A stretch of 64,000 nt of DNA from Streptomyces sp. DI166 (GCF_900091315.1 NZ_FLSP01000016.1:46440-110439), one strand, 5' to 3'; shown: positions 8,471-17,354, counted from the stretch's first letter. The notes: generated by a model not told the origin, from the sequence alone. A program made the numbers and translations.

Positions 8471-8595
8471 GAGTTCGGTAAGTCGGTCAGAAGGTAGGGG
8501 TGGGGCTGGAGTGCGTCAATGGTTCGCGCACACATGCGCCGTACACCCAAGTCCCGCCCTCGCCAAGGTCGTTCCGTCGCGGCGCCGCACAGGTT

Positions 8596-8605
8596 ACTGT
8601 TCAGT
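8596..8605. promoter_or_regulatory. Short palindrome before the amidase
   Basis: ACTG-TT-CAGT is a 4-bp inverted repeat embedded in an AT-richer stretch (GGTTACTGTTCAGTAGAC), 28 bp before the amidase ATG. Sequences of this shape are common TetR-type operators, and TTACTGT could alternatively be part of a -10 region. No TetR gene lies nearby. Confidence 0.3.
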
Positions 8606-8633
8606 AGACAAGGCCGTCCCCGGAGGTGTCCGT

Positions 8634-10067
8634 ATGACGTTCGACCGTTCCGCAGGCCTGGCGGAGACCGCCCGTGCCCTGGCCGACGGGGAGGTGTCGT
8701 CCCGGACGCTGGTGGAGCAGGCGCTGGCGCGCATCGAGGCCACGCAGCCCACGCTCAACGCCTTCCGGCTCGTCCGGGCCGAGGCGGCGCTCGCGGAGGC
8801 GGACGCGGCGGACCGGGAACTCGCCTCCGGGGCCCGGCGGCCCCTGCTCGGGGTGCCGGTGGCCGTCAAGGACGACATGGACGTCGCCGGTGAGCCCACC
8901 GCCTTCGGCTGCCCCGGGGAGTACCCGCCGGTCGCGGAGGACGGCGAGGCGGTACGGCGGCTGCGCGCGGCCGGAGCCGTGATCGTCGGCAAGACCAACA
9001 CCTGTGAACTGGGGCAGTGGCCGTTCACCGAGGGCCCCGCCTTCGGCGCGACCCGCAACCCCTGGCACCAGGGGCACACCCCGGGCGGCTCCTCCGGCGG
9101 TTCGGCCGCCGCGGTCGCCGCCGGTCTGGTGCCCGCCGCCCTCGGCTCGGACGGCGCCGGGTCGGTACGGATCCCGGCCGGCTGGACCAACCTGGTCGGC
9201 ATCAAGCCGCAGCGCGGGCGGATCTCCACCTGGCCGCGCGGCGAGTCCTTCCAGGGCATCACCGTCAACGGCACCCTGGCCCGTACGGTCGCCGACGCCG
9301 CCCTGCTGCTGGACGCGGCGAGCGGCAACCACGCGCGGGACCCGCACCGCCCGCCCGCCGTCGACGCCTCGGCCGCCGTGGGCCGGGAACCGGGGCGGCT
9401 GCGCATCGCCCTTTCCCTGAAGCCCCCGTTCACCGCGGTGCCCGCCCGGCTCCAGCCGCAGGTACGCGCCAAGGTCGTCGAACTCGCCGAGAAACTGGCC
9501 GCGTTGGGACACCACGTCGAGGAGGCCGATCCGCCGTACGGGCAGATCGGGCTCACCTTCGTGCCCCGGGCCACCGCCGGTATCGCGGAATGGGTGGCCG
9601 ACGCGCCCTTCCCGGCGCTCCTCGACCGCCGCACCCACGGCGCCGCCCGGCTCGGCAAGCTCCTCGGCGGGCCTCCCCTGCGGGCGGCGCGGCGCGCCGA
9701 GGCGGTCCTGCACCGCCGTATCGGCAGGTTCTTCGAGTCGTACGACGTGATGCTCGCGCCCACCACCGCCGCTCCCCCACCGCCCATCGGCGCGATGCTG
9801 GGGCTCGGCGGATTCGCCACCGACCGGGCGATGATCGCCGCCTGCCCGTACGCCTGGCCCTGGAACGTGCTGGGCTGGCCCGGCGTCAACGTCCCCGCCG
9901 GATTCGTCGACGGCGGCCTGCCCGTCGGCGCCCAACTCCTCGGCCCCGCCGGCAGTGAGCCCCTGCTCGTGTCCCTCGCCGCCCAGGTGGAGGCGGAGTT
10001 GCGCTGGTACGAGGCCTGGCCACCGCACGGGGTTCCGGCTGTGCACGAGCGCCTGCGCGAGGGATGA
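8634..10067 (+). CDS. Amidase (amidase signature family)
   Basis: A 477-aa amidase-signature hydrolase. The Ser-cisSer-Lys triad is visible: Lys in VAVKDDM (about residue 80), the signature GGSSGGSAAAVAAG (about 150-163) and the nucleophile region GSDGAGSVRIPAG. The C-terminus contains NVPAGFVDGGLPVGAQLLG, typical of the family. The start ATG at 8634 has a GGAGG site at 8622-8626. These enzymes hydrolyse aliphatic or aromatic amides in the cytoplasm; neighbours do not suggest a substrate. The glutamine-tRNA (GatA) role is unlikely because no gatB/C is adjacent. A strong hairpin terminator follows 14 bp after the stop. Confidence 0.9.
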   Translation: MTFDRSAGLAETARALADGEVSSRTLVEQALARIEATQPTLNAFRLVRAEAALAEADAADRELASGARRPLLGVPVAVKDDMDVAGEPTAFGCPGEYPPVAEDGEAVRRLRAAGAVIVGKTNTCELGQWPFTEGPAFGATRNPWHQGHTPGGSSGGSAAAVAAGLVPAALGSDGAGSVRIPAGWTNLVGIKPQRGRISTWPRGESFQGITVNGTLARTVADAALLLDAASGNHARDPHRPPAVDASAAVGREPGRLRIALSLKPPFTAVPARLQPQVRAKVVELAEKLAALGHHVEEADPPYGQIGLTFVPRATAGIAEWVADAPFPALLDRRTHGAARLGKLLGGPPLRAARRAEAVLHRRIGRFFESYDVMLAPTTAAPPPPIGAMLGLGGFATDRAMIAACPYAWPWNVLGWPGVNVPAGFVDGGLPVGAQLLGPAGSEPLLVSLAAQVEAELRWYEAWPPHGVPAVHERLREG

Positions 10068-10080
10068 CCGGCGTAAAGCG

Positions 10081-10114
10081 CCGACGGCGGGCCGGTCTTC
10101 CGGCCCGCCGTCGG
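10081..10114 (+). terminator. Rho-independent-like terminator after amidase
   Basis: Perfect 15-bp stem (CCGACGGCGGGCCGG and its complement) with a TCTT loop, just after the amidase stop. There is no U-tract, as is usual for Streptomyces hairpins. Confidence 0.8.
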
Positions 10115-10146
10115 CCCGCCTTGACGCACCCTCTAACGTGATCCCC

Positions 10147-10593
10147 GTGACTGCGCCCACCGAAGAGAACATCCCCGGCCGCCAGGGCCCCTTCGCGACC
10201 GTCGAGGCCGACCCCCGCGAGGTGGGCCGGGTGCGGACCGAGTACTCGCCCGCGCACGACGGCGACCCGGATCCCGGGGAGATCGTGTGGACCTGGGTGC
10301 CGTACGAGGAGAACGACGGGCGGGGCAAGGACCGCCCCGTGCTCGTCGTGGCCCGGGAGCCCGGCGACACCTTCCTCGCCGTGCAGCTCTCCAGCAAGCG
10401 GCACGACGCCGACCGCGACTGGGTGCCGATCGGCAACGGCCCCTGGGACAAGTCGGGCCGTGACTCCTGGGTCGCCGTGGACCGGGTGCTGCGGCTGCAC
10501 GAGCGGGGCATGCGGCGCGAGGCGTGCGCGCTGGACCGGATGCGGTTCAACCTGGTCCGGCACCGGCTGCGGGAACGCTACGGCTGGAGCTGA
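10147..10593 (+). CDS. PemK/MazF-like protein
   Basis: A 148-aa protein beginning at GTG 10147. The core (residues about 40-110) shows the PemK/MazF barrel landmarks: PGEIVWTWVPYEE, GKDRPVLVVARE, FLAVQLSSK and a late WVAVDRVLRL. MazF-family toxins are sequence-specific mRNA endonucleases, and GDIVW...RPVLVV is their usual first block. No small antitoxin gene lies directly upstream (the preceding 80 bp is a terminator) or downstream. It is either an orphan, a toxin with a distant antitoxin, or a domesticated family member. The first 38 residues are an unusual acidic extension. Confidence 0.75.
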   Translation: MTAPTEENIPGRQGPFATVEADPREVGRVRTEYSPAHDGDPDPGEIVWTWVPYEENDGRGKDRPVLVVAREPGDTFLAVQLSSKRHDADRDWVPIGNGPWDKSGRDSWVAVDRVLRLHERGMRREACALDRMRFNLVRHRLRERYGWS

Positions 10594-10633
10594 CGAGCGG
10601 AACGCTCAGCCCTGAAGCTGACCCGAGGAACGC

Positions 10634-11446
10634 TCAGACCTTCGGGAACACCCGTTCGAAAGCGGCGCGCGTCCTCGCGTCCGGCGTACGGTCCAGGATG
10701 CCGAACACCACCCGCTCGAACCGGCCCGCGAACCGCCCTCCCGGAGCGAGCAGGCCCCGGAAGGCGCCCGCCACATCGGCGGGGTCGTTCTGGAACACCC
10801 CGCACCCCCAGGCCCCCAGCACCAGGCGCCGGTAGCCGTGTGCGGTCGCGACCTCCAGTACGCGCTCGGCGCGGGTGGCGAGGGCGCCGCGGATCTCCTT
10901 CGCGCGCCGGGGTGCCGTACGCCGGATGACGCCCGCGTTCGGGGCGGCCGAGGTCAGGAAGCCGGCCGTGTACGGCTCGTCCAGCAGACGGCCGCGGTCG
11001 TCGCGGAAGACCGGTACGCCCGGCGAGTGGATGACGCGGTCGGTGTAGAAGGCGTCGCGGTGCGCCCGGTGGTGGTCGTAGAACTCGCGCACCCCGACCA
11101 GACAGGCGTACAGGGCCGAGGCCCGGCACAGGGCCTCCTCCTGCGCCTGTGCGCCGTTGAGGTAGCCGCCGCCCGGGTTGCGGGCCGAGGCGAAGTTCAG
11201 TACGGCCGTGTCCGCGCCGAGTCGGCGGGCAGCCTCCAGGCTGGACTCGCCGGTCACCTCGAAAACGGTGTCCGTGACCGGCGCCGCCGGGACCTCGACT
11301 GCGTCCGGCCCGTACATGCGGGTGCCCTGCCGGGCGGCTGACAGCGCCGCCTCGATGGACACCCGGCGGCCGTCGGAGGCGGTGTAGAAGCCCGCCGCGA
11401 CGATCTGTTCGGTCTGCTGCGCGACGCCGCGCAGGCGTGCGCTCAT
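10634..11446 (-). CDS. Bacterial-type poly(ADP-ribose) glycohydrolase (TIGR02452 family)
   Basis: A 270-aa macrodomain protein of the bacterial PARG type. The catalytic signature GGG-X(6-8)-QEE is present as NPGGGYLNGAQAQEEALCR (about residues 88-106), preceded by AVLNFASAR, the adenosine-binding strand. LVLGAWGCGVFQNDP in the C-terminal half matches the macrodomain diphosphate loop (GCGVFxN). It should remove ADP-ribose chains or units from proteins. The ATG at 11446 is divergent from egtA, and its 3' end converges on the PemK-like gene 40 bp away. No ADP-ribosyltransferase is seen in the window. Confidence 0.88.
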   Translation of the reverse strand: MSARLRGVAQQTEQIVAAGFYTASDGRRVSIEAALSAARQGTRMYGPDAVEVPAAPVTDTVFEVTGESSLEAARRLGADTAVLNFASARNPGGGYLNGAQAQEEALCRASALYACLVGVREFYDHHRAHRDAFYTDRVIHSPGVPVFRDDRGRLLDEPYTAGFLTSAAPNAGVIRRTAPRRAKEIRGALATRAERVLEVATAHGYRRLVLGAWGCGVFQNDPADVAGAFRGLLAPGGRFAGRFERVVFGILDRTPDARTRAAFERVFPKV

Positions 11447-11725
11447 GGCGCCACCCCCGTAAGCGCCGTGAGCGCACGCCTCGCGCGCTCCCCCGTTGTG
11501 CTCATGCACGCATCGTGGGTGATCGCCCAGGGGGGCCGCAAGCGAGTTTTCGAGCCCTCGAACGCCCCTGGAGGCCCGAACGAACCGGAAGTGACCAATC
11601 CGGAACGTCCCGGGATGCGCCCTTGTGCCGAGCCGTTCGAGCGTCTTGGGTGGGACGGGTGCGCCGTCCCGGCCCACCCGAAATGCCGGGGCAATGGCAT
11701 GGTGGAATATCAGGAGGATCCCGAT

Positions 11726-13021
11726 ATGCCAGATTCGTCCAGCGGCGCCTCGCCGAGTGGCTGTACCAGGCCCCGTACCTCGGTCTCGGAAGCCGAGGTC
11801 GAGGCCCTCGTGCGAGGCATCTGTTTCAAGACCGGCCCGCCCCGGACCATCGGTGTCGAGGTGGAATGGCTCGTCCACGAGCTGCGCAGCCCGCAGCTCC
11901 CCGTCACACCCGAACGACTGCGAGCGGCCTACGCCGCCCTGCGGACCGTGCCCCTGAGGTCGGCGTTCACCGTGGAACCCGGTGGCCAGCTGGAGCTGAG
12001 CTCACCGCCCGCGGCCTCCCTGACGGAGTGCATCGACACCGTCTCCGCCGACCTCGACGCCGTCCGCGCCACGTTGCGCGGCCACGGCCTCGGACTCGTC
12101 GGCATCGGCCACGACCCCTGGCACGAACCCCGCCGCTATCTGCGCGAACCCCGCTACGACGCCATGGAGGCCTGCCTGGACCGCAGAGGTCCCGCGGGCC
12201 GCGCCATGATGTGCACCTCCGCTTCCGTGCAGGTCTGCCTGGACGCCGGCCACGAGGAGCCCGGGCCGCTCGGCCACGTACGGCGCTGGTGGCTCGCCCA
12301 CCAGCTCGGCGCGGTCCTGGTGGCGGCCTTCGCCAACTCCCCGCTCTCCGGCAGTCGGCCCACCGGCTGGCGCTCCACCCGGCAGTTGCTGTGGATGGAG
12401 ATCGGGGCGGGCCGGGCGGGCGCTCCCCCGCTGGACGGCGATCCGCGCGCCGCCTGGGCCCGGCACGTCCTGGACGCCCCGGTGATGTGCGTACGCCGGG
12501 ACCAGGGGCCCTGGGAGGTCCCGGAGGAACTCACCTTCCGTGACTGGACCCGTTCGGCGACGCCAAGGCCGCCCACCGAGGAGGATCTCGGCTACCACCT
12601 GACGACCCTGTTCCCGCCGGTCAGACCGCGCGGCCACCTGGAGCTGCGGATGATCGACGCGCAGCCCGGCGAGGACGGCTGGATCGTCCCGCTGGCCGTG
12701 ACGGCGGCGCTGTTCGACGATCCGCAAGCCGCCGAGACCGCCTACCGCGCGGTCAAGCCGCTCGCCGAGCGGGCCGAGCGGCGGCCCGCGCCGCACAACC
12801 CGCTGTGGACCGACGCGGCCATGCACGGCCTGACGGACCCGGAGCTCCACGAGGCGGCGCAGGTCTGCTTCGCCGCCGCGCTGGACGCCCTGCCGAGGAT
12901 GGGCGCCGCCGACGAGGTCACGGGCGCCGTCGCGGCGTACCGGGACCGCTACATCACCCGGGGCCGCTGTCCCGCCGACGATCTGCTCGACCGCCTGAAC
13001 GGGAAGGACCGCACGTCATGA
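11726..13021 (+). CDS. egtA: Ergothioneine biosynthesis glutamate-cysteine ligase EgtA
   Basis: Ligase of 431 aa that forms gamma-glutamylcysteine, the sulfur donor substrate of EgtB. The GCS2-type fold begins with TIGVEVEWLVHE (metal/ATP-binding Glu residues, about 37-48), then FTVEPGGQLELSSPP, and MMCTSASVQVCLD in the core. The ATG at 11726 has a strong AGGAGG site 9 bases upstream (11712-11717). Upstream in-frame codons are therefore not the start. It is the first gene of the egtABCD operon, and its stop overlaps the egtB start as ATGA. Confidence 0.94.
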   Translation: MPDSSSGASPSGCTRPRTSVSEAEVEALVRGICFKTGPPRTIGVEVEWLVHELRSPQLPVTPERLRAAYAALRTVPLRSAFTVEPGGQLELSSPPAASLTECIDTVSADLDAVRATLRGHGLGLVGIGHDPWHEPRRYLREPRYDAMEACLDRRGPAGRAMMCTSASVQVCLDAGHEEPGPLGHVRRWWLAHQLGAVLVAAFANSPLSGSRPTGWRSTRQLLWMEIGAGRAGAPPLDGDPRAAWARHVLDAPVMCVRRDQGPWEVPEELTFRDWTRSATPRPPTEEDLGYHLTTLFPPVRPRGHLELRMIDAQPGEDGWIVPLAVTAALFDDPQAAETAYRAVKPLAERAERRPAPHNPLWTDAAMHGLTDPELHEAAQVCFAAALDALPRMGAADEVTGAVAAYRDRYITRGRCPADDLLDRLNGKDRTS

Positions 13022-14322
13022 CCGAGACCGAGGCGCTCCGGGAACGGGCCCTGACCACCTTGATCACGGCCCGCGACCGCACCACGCTGCTCACCAGCTG
13101 CGTCGAGGACCCGGATCTGACCGCGCAGCACTCCCCGCTGATGTCGCCGCTGGTGTGGGACCTGGCGCACATCGGCAACCAGGAGGAGCAGTGGCTGCTG
13201 CGCGCGGTCGGCGGCCGGGAGGCCATGCGGCCCGAGATAGACAGCCTGTACGACGCCTTCGAGCACCCGCGCGCCGAACGCCCCACGCTGCCGCTGCTGC
13301 CGCCCGCCGAGGCCCGGCTGTACGCGGCCGAGGTGCGCGGGCGGGTGCTGGACCTGCTGGAGAGCACCGCCTTCCACGGGTCCCGGCTTACCGAGGCGGG
13401 CTTCGCCTTCGGGATGATCGCGCAGCACGAACAGCAGCACGACGAAACCATGCTGATCACCCATCAGCTCCGCACGGGCCCGCAGGCCCTGACCGCGCCC
13501 GACCCGAAGCCGGCCCCGCTGTTCACCGGCCCCTCCGAAGTCCTCGTCCCCGGCGGGCCGTTCACCATGGGCACCTCCGACGAGCCGTGGGCCCTGGACA
13601 ACGAACGGCCCGCGCACCGGCGGGAGGTGGCGCCCTTCTACATCGACACCACACCCGTCTCCAACGGCGCCTACCAGGCGTTCATCGAGGACGGCGGCTA
13701 CCAGGACGAGCGCTGGTGGACGGCCGCGGGCTGGGCGCACATCCGCAAGAACTCCATCCACGCGCCGCTGTTCTGGCGGCGGGACGGCAAGCAGTGGCTG
13801 CGGCGGCGGTTCGGGGTCACCGAGGTCGTCCCGCCCGACGAGCCGGTCGTCCATGTGTGCTGGTACGAGGCCGACGCCTACGCCCGCTGGGCCGGGCGGC
13901 GGCTGCCCACCGAGGCCGAGTGGGAGAAGGCCGCCCGGCACGACCCCGCCGGGAACCGCTCGACGCGCTACCCGTGGGGCGACGCCGACCCGGCGCCCGA
14001 GCACGCCAACCTCGGCCAGCGGCATCTGCGCCCGGCCCCGGTCGGCAGCTACCCGGAGGGTGAGTCACCGCTCGGTGTGCGGCAGTTGATCGGGGACGTG
14101 TGGGAGTGGACGGCGAGCGACTTCCTGCCCTATCCCGGGTTTGTCGCCTTCCCGTACAAGGAGTACTCGGAGGTGTTCTTCGGACCGGAGTACAAGGTGC
14201 TGCGCGGCGGTTCGTTCGCGGTGGACCCGGTGGCCTGCCGGGGCACCTTCCGCAACTGGGACTACCCGATCCGCCGGCAGATCTTCTCCGGGTTCCGCAC
14301 GGCCCGCTCGGAGGCCGTCTGA
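13018..14322 (+). CDS. egtB: Ergothioneine biosynthesis sulfoxide synthase EgtB
   Basis: Non-heme iron enzyme of 434 aa joining hercynine and gamma-glutamylcysteine with O2 to give the sulfoxide. The N-terminal DinB-like domain carries the iron ligands: His in WDLAHIGNQEEQ (about residue 50) and the HxxxHxE motif in AQHEQQHDETM (about 138-148). The C-terminal formylglycine-generating-enzyme-like domain (about 175-430) has VPGGPFTMG, WYEADAYARWAGRRLPTEAEWE, DVWEWTASDF and VLRGGSF. Start and stop both overlap neighbours (ATGA with egtA, TGATG with egtC), indicating coupled translation. Confidence 0.95.
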   Translation: MTETEALRERALTTLITARDRTTLLTSCVEDPDLTAQHSPLMSPLVWDLAHIGNQEEQWLLRAVGGREAMRPEIDSLYDAFEHPRAERPTLPLLPPAEARLYAAEVRGRVLDLLESTAFHGSRLTEAGFAFGMIAQHEQQHDETMLITHQLRTGPQALTAPDPKPAPLFTGPSEVLVPGGPFTMGTSDEPWALDNERPAHRREVAPFYIDTTPVSNGAYQAFIEDGGYQDERWWTAAGWAHIRKNSIHAPLFWRRDGKQWLRRRFGVTEVVPPDEPVVHVCWYEADAYARWAGRRLPTEAEWEKAARHDPAGNRSTRYPWGDADPAPEHANLGQRHLRPAPVGSYPEGESPLGVRQLIGDVWEWTASDFLPYPGFVAFPYKEYSEVFFGPEYKVLRGGSFAVDPVACRGTFRNWDYPIRRQIFSGFRTARSEAV

Positions 14323-15113
14323 TGTGCCGTCATCTGGCCTATCTGGGGCCCGAGGAGCCGCTCGGCACCCGCATCGCAGGACCACCCCACGGCCTGTACC
14401 GCCAGTCCTGGGCACCCAGGAAGCAGCGGTACGGCACGGTCAACGCGGACGGGTTCGGCGTCGGCTGGTACGCGCCCGGCGATCCGGTGCCGGCCCGGTA
14501 CCGGCGGGCGGGGCCGATCTGGGCGGACCTGTCCTTCGCCGATCTGGCCCGTGTGGTGCGTACGACGTGTCTGCTGGCGGCGGTGCGGGACGCGACGCTG
14601 TCCGGGGCGGACGCGGAGGCCGCGGCGGCGCCCTTCGCGTCCGGCGCCTGGCTGTTCAGCCACAACGGGGCGGTGCCGGGCTGGCCCGGCTCGCTCGCGG
14701 CGCTGACCGGCACGCTGTCGCCGACGGATCTGCTGTCGCTGGAGGCCCGCAACGACTCGGCGTTCGTGTGGGCCCTGGTCCTGGCCCGGCTGCGGGCCGG
14801 GGACGACCCCGGCCAGGCGCTCGCCGACACCGTCCGCGAGGTCACCGAGGCCGCCCCGGGCGCCCGGCTGAACCTGCTGCTGACCAGCGGCGGCGGCATC
14901 GCGGCGACCACCTGGGGCGACACCCTGTGGTACCGCGCCGATCCCGCCGAGGGCACGGTCGTGGCCTCCGAGCCGTACGACGACGATCCGCTGTGGCGGG
15001 AGGTCCCCGACCGGACCCTCCTCGTCGCGAGCCGCACGGACGTCACCCTCACTCCCCTGAAGGAGCCGGGCACGCACTCGGCACCAGCACTGTCCAAGGA
15101 GCCCCGCACGTGA
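14322..15113 (+). CDS. egtC: Ergothioneine biosynthesis amidohydrolase EgtC
   Basis: Class II glutamine amidotransferase-like hydrolase, 263 aa, that removes the glutamate from the gamma-glutamyl-hercynylcysteine sulfoxide. The N-terminal nucleophile Cys2 is present (MCRHLAYLG), followed by VNADGFGVGWY and FSHNGAVPGW, the oxyanion/active-site stretches of this fold. The family length is about 230-260 aa. The ATG overlaps the egtB stop, and the stop overlaps the egtD GTG start. Confidence 0.94.
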   Translation: MCRHLAYLGPEEPLGTRIAGPPHGLYRQSWAPRKQRYGTVNADGFGVGWYAPGDPVPARYRRAGPIWADLSFADLARVVRTTCLLAAVRDATLSGADAEAAAAPFASGAWLFSHNGAVPGWPGSLAALTGTLSPTDLLSLEARNDSAFVWALVLARLRAGDDPGQALADTVREVTEAAPGARLNLLLTSGGGIAATTWGDTLWYRADPAEGTVVASEPYDDDPLWREVPDRTLLVASRTDVTLTPLKEPGTHSAPALSKEPRT

Positions 15114-16072
15114 GCCCGTTCCTTCTCACCCGCCAGCTGCCCGAGGACGCCACCGAGGCCGCGCTGCGCGCCGACGTCCTGCACGGTCTGACCAAGTCCC
15201 CGAAGACCCTGCCTCCGAAGTGGTTCTACGACGCCGTCGGCAGCGAACTGTTCGAGCGGATCACCGAGTTGCCCGAGTACTACCCGACCCGGGCCGAACG
15301 CGAGATCCTCGTCGACCGCGCCGCCGAAATCGCCGCCGCGACACACGCCCGGACCCTGGTCGAACTGGGTTCGGGCTCCTCGGAGAAGACGCGGTACGTC
15401 ATCGACGCGCTGACCGACCTGCACACCTACGTCCCGGTCGACGTCAGCGAGAGCGCGCTCACCCAGGCCGGGCACGCCCTCATCGAGGAGCGGCCCGGGC
15501 TCCATGTGCACGCGCTCATCGCCGACTTCACCGGCCGGCTCACCCTGCCCGACACCCCCGGACCCCGGCTGGTGGCGTTCCTGGGCGGCACCATCGGCAA
15601 TCTGCTGCCCGCCGAGCGCGCCGACTTCCTGGCCGGGGTGCGCGCCCTGATGGCCCCGGGCGACGCCCTGCTGCTCGGCACCGACCTGGTCAAGGACGAG
15701 GGGGTGCTGGTGCGGGCGTACGACGACGCGGCCGGGGTGACGGCCGCGTTCAACAAGAACGTCCTGGCCGTCGTCAACCGTGAGCTGGGCGCCGACTTCG
15801 ATCCCGGTGCCTTCGACCATGTGGCGCTGTGGGACGCCCGGAACGAGTGGATCGAGATGCGGCTGCGCTCGCGTGTCGCGCAGACCGTGAAGGTGCCCGC
15901 GCTGGACCTGGCGGTCGACTTCGCGGCGGGCGAGGAGCTGCACACCGAGATCTCGGCGAAGTTCCGGAAGGAGGGCGTGCACGCCGAGCTGTCCGCGGCG
16001 GGGCTGGAGCAGTCCCACTGGTGGACGGACCGGGAGGGCCGGTTCGCGCTGTCACTGAGCGTGGCCCGGTGA
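15110..16072 (+). CDS. egtD: Histidine N-alpha-methyltransferase EgtD
   Basis: SAM-dependent enzyme of 320 aa that trimethylates histidine to hercynine, the first step of ergothioneine synthesis. The SAM-binding motif is ELGSGSSEKT (about residues 84-93), followed by VPVDVSESAL and AFLGGTIGNLLP. The substrate-binding Tyr in KWFYDAVGSELF and the C-terminal EISAKFRKEG block are also present. It starts at GTG 15110, overlapping egtC. There is no egtE (C-S lyase) next in the operon, so the last step must be encoded elsewhere or served by a general PLP lyase. Confidence 0.95.
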   Translation: MSPFLLTRQLPEDATEAALRADVLHGLTKSPKTLPPKWFYDAVGSELFERITELPEYYPTRAEREILVDRAAEIAAATHARTLVELGSGSSEKTRYVIDALTDLHTYVPVDVSESALTQAGHALIEERPGLHVHALIADFTGRLTLPDTPGPRLVAFLGGTIGNLLPAERADFLAGVRALMAPGDALLLGTDLVKDEGVLVRAYDDAAGVTAAFNKNVLAVVNRELGADFDPGAFDHVALWDARNEWIEMRLRSRVAQTVKVPALDLAVDFAAGEELHTEISAKFRKEGVHAELSAAGLEQSHWWTDREGRFALSLSVAR

Positions 16073-16138
16073 CGGACGGCTCGCGCGATGCGCGGCGGTG
16101 GGGCACGGTGGAGTGACGCGTGTGAGAGGAGCACCCAC

Positions 16139-16354
16139 ATGTCGAACCACACCTACCGGGTCACCGACATCGTCGGGACCTCGCCCGAGGGCGTGGACCA
16201 GGCCATCCGCAACGGCATCGAGCGAGCCTCCCAGACCCTGCGCAACCTGGACTGGTTCGAGGTGACCGAGGTGCGCGGCCAGCTGGAGAACGGCACGATC
16301 GCGCACTGGCAGGTGACCATGAAGGTCGGCTTCCGCCTGGACGACACGGCCTGA
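16139..16354 (+). CDS. Dodecin (flavin-binding)
   Basis: A 71-aa protein of the dodecin family, which assembles into hollow dodecamers that store or buffer flavins. The signature is complete: YRVTDIVGTSPEGVDQAI, then NLDWFEVTEVRG with the flavin-stacking Trp, and ending WQVTMKVGFRL. The ATG at 16139 follows a GAGAGGAG site. It lies 66 bp after egtD in the same direction and may be co-transcribed. A flavin buffer beside an antioxidant pathway is suggestive but unproven. Confidence 0.93.
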   Translation: MSNHTYRVTDIVGTSPEGVDQAIRNGIERASQTLRNLDWFEVTEVRGQLENGTIAHWQVTMKVGFRLDDTA

Positions 16355-16378
16355 GCCGGCCGGTCCCGGGCGCGGCTG

Positions 16379-16879
16379 TCAGGTCCGCCCCTCCCGCTCC
16401 TGAGCGTTCTTCAGCGCGGCGGAAGGGGCGGTCCAGCGCGCCCGTACGACGGCGAACCCCGCCCGTTCGGCGTCCTCGCACACCAGCTCGTCGTCGTCCA
16501 CCAGGACCCGGATGTCCCGGGTCCTGGCCAGGCGGCGCAGGATCTCCAACTTGGTGCGCCGGGCGGGCCTGCGGTCGGTGTCGCGCCGCATGTACACCCG
16601 CCCCTCGGGCAGCCCCTGCGCGGCGAGCCACTCCAGGGTGTCCGTACGGCACCGCTCGGGCCGCCCGGTGAGGTAGACGACCTCGCACTCCTCGGCCTGG
16701 GCCAGCGCCAGCGCGATCCCTTCGGGGATCGGCGGATCGGCGGACGCGGCGGCGAAAAAGCCGTCCCAGTCCCGCGGTTTGCTCTCCAGGAAGTGCTGCC
16801 GGTGCCCGGTGTCGGCGAGGGTGTTGTCCAGATCGAACACGGCGAGGGGCCGTTTGCTTGCGTCGGTCACGCCGCCCAC
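16379..16879 (-). CDS. HAD-family phosphatase (polynucleotide 3'-phosphatase-like)
   Basis: A 166-aa HAD hydrolase. Motif I is VFDLDNTLAD, motif II VVYLTGRPE, the motif III Lys lies in RRTKLEILRRL, and motif IV is LVDDDELVCEDA. The arrangement resembles the phosphatase half of polynucleotide kinases and acid phosphatase-like HADs; the substrate is not predictable. Two GTG starts are possible: 16879 (MGGVTDAS) or 16870 (MTDAS), the latter with GGGCGG close upstream. The gene converges on dodecin with a 24-bp gap. Confidence 0.8.
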   Translation of the reverse strand: MGGVTDASKRPLAVFDLDNTLADTGHRQHFLESKPRDWDGFFAAASADPPIPEGIALALAQAEECEVVYLTGRPERCRTDTLEWLAAQGLPEGRVYMRRDTDRRPARRTKLEILRRLARTRDIRVLVDDDELVCEDAERAGFAVVRARWTAPSAALKNAQEREGRT

Positions 16880-16937
16880 GATACGCAGGGGGCGGGCCGG
16901 TGATCACCACGCACAGCACAGGCAGCAGACTGTCGCC

Positions 16938-17330
16938 ATGCCTTCCCCTCCTGCCTGCACGGTCGTCGTGTGCCGTGGCTGCTGCTGCGGCAACGCCGCC
17001 AAGCATCCCGGCGCCGACCACGCGGCCCAGCTCGAACGGCTTCGCGCCGCCTCCGCCGAGCACGGCTTCCGCCTCCGTACGACCGACTGCCTGGGCCCCT
17101 GCGACCAGGCCAATGTGGTCGTCGTCGCCCCCTCCCCGGCCGGGCGCCGGGCGGGCGGACGGCCGACGTGGGTGGGCTTCGCGACGGACACCGACAGCAC
17201 GGAGGAGATCGCGAACTGGGTGGCGGCGGGCGGACCGGGCGTCGCGGAGCCGCCGCTCACGCTGGAGCTGCAGTTCATCGAGCCGCCGCGGGAGGGACGG
17301 GTGCGCTCGCGGCGCGGGGCGGAATCCTGA
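16938..17330 (+). CDS. Thioredoxin-like (2Fe-2S) ferredoxin domain protein
   Basis: A 130-aa protein with the thioredoxin-fold 2Fe-2S pattern. An N-terminal strand and CRGCCCGNAAKH (residues about 12-23) are followed by TTDCLGPCDQANVVVV (about 48-63), whose CxxxC pair would complete the cluster site. The N-terminal motif carries an extra run of cysteines (CCC). Such proteins act as small electron carriers or Fe-S sensors. It is read in the same direction as the luciferase-like gene 25 bp downstream, so it could donate electrons there. It diverges from the HAD gene. Confidence 0.75.
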   Translation: MPSPPACTVVVCRGCCCGNAAKHPGADHAAQLERLRAASAEHGFRLRTTDCLGPCDQANVVVVAPSPAGRRAGGRPTWVGFATDTDSTEEIANWVAAGGPGVAEPPLTLELQFIEPPREGRVRSRRGAES

Positions 17331-17354
17331 GCGCCCCGCGTTGTTGAACCAGGC

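Noticed and set aside
10595..10607. Small inverted repeat GAGCG-gaa-CGCTC between the MazF-like gene and PARG
   Set aside because: Five-base arms are too short to claim a terminator or operator in DNA of this GC content.
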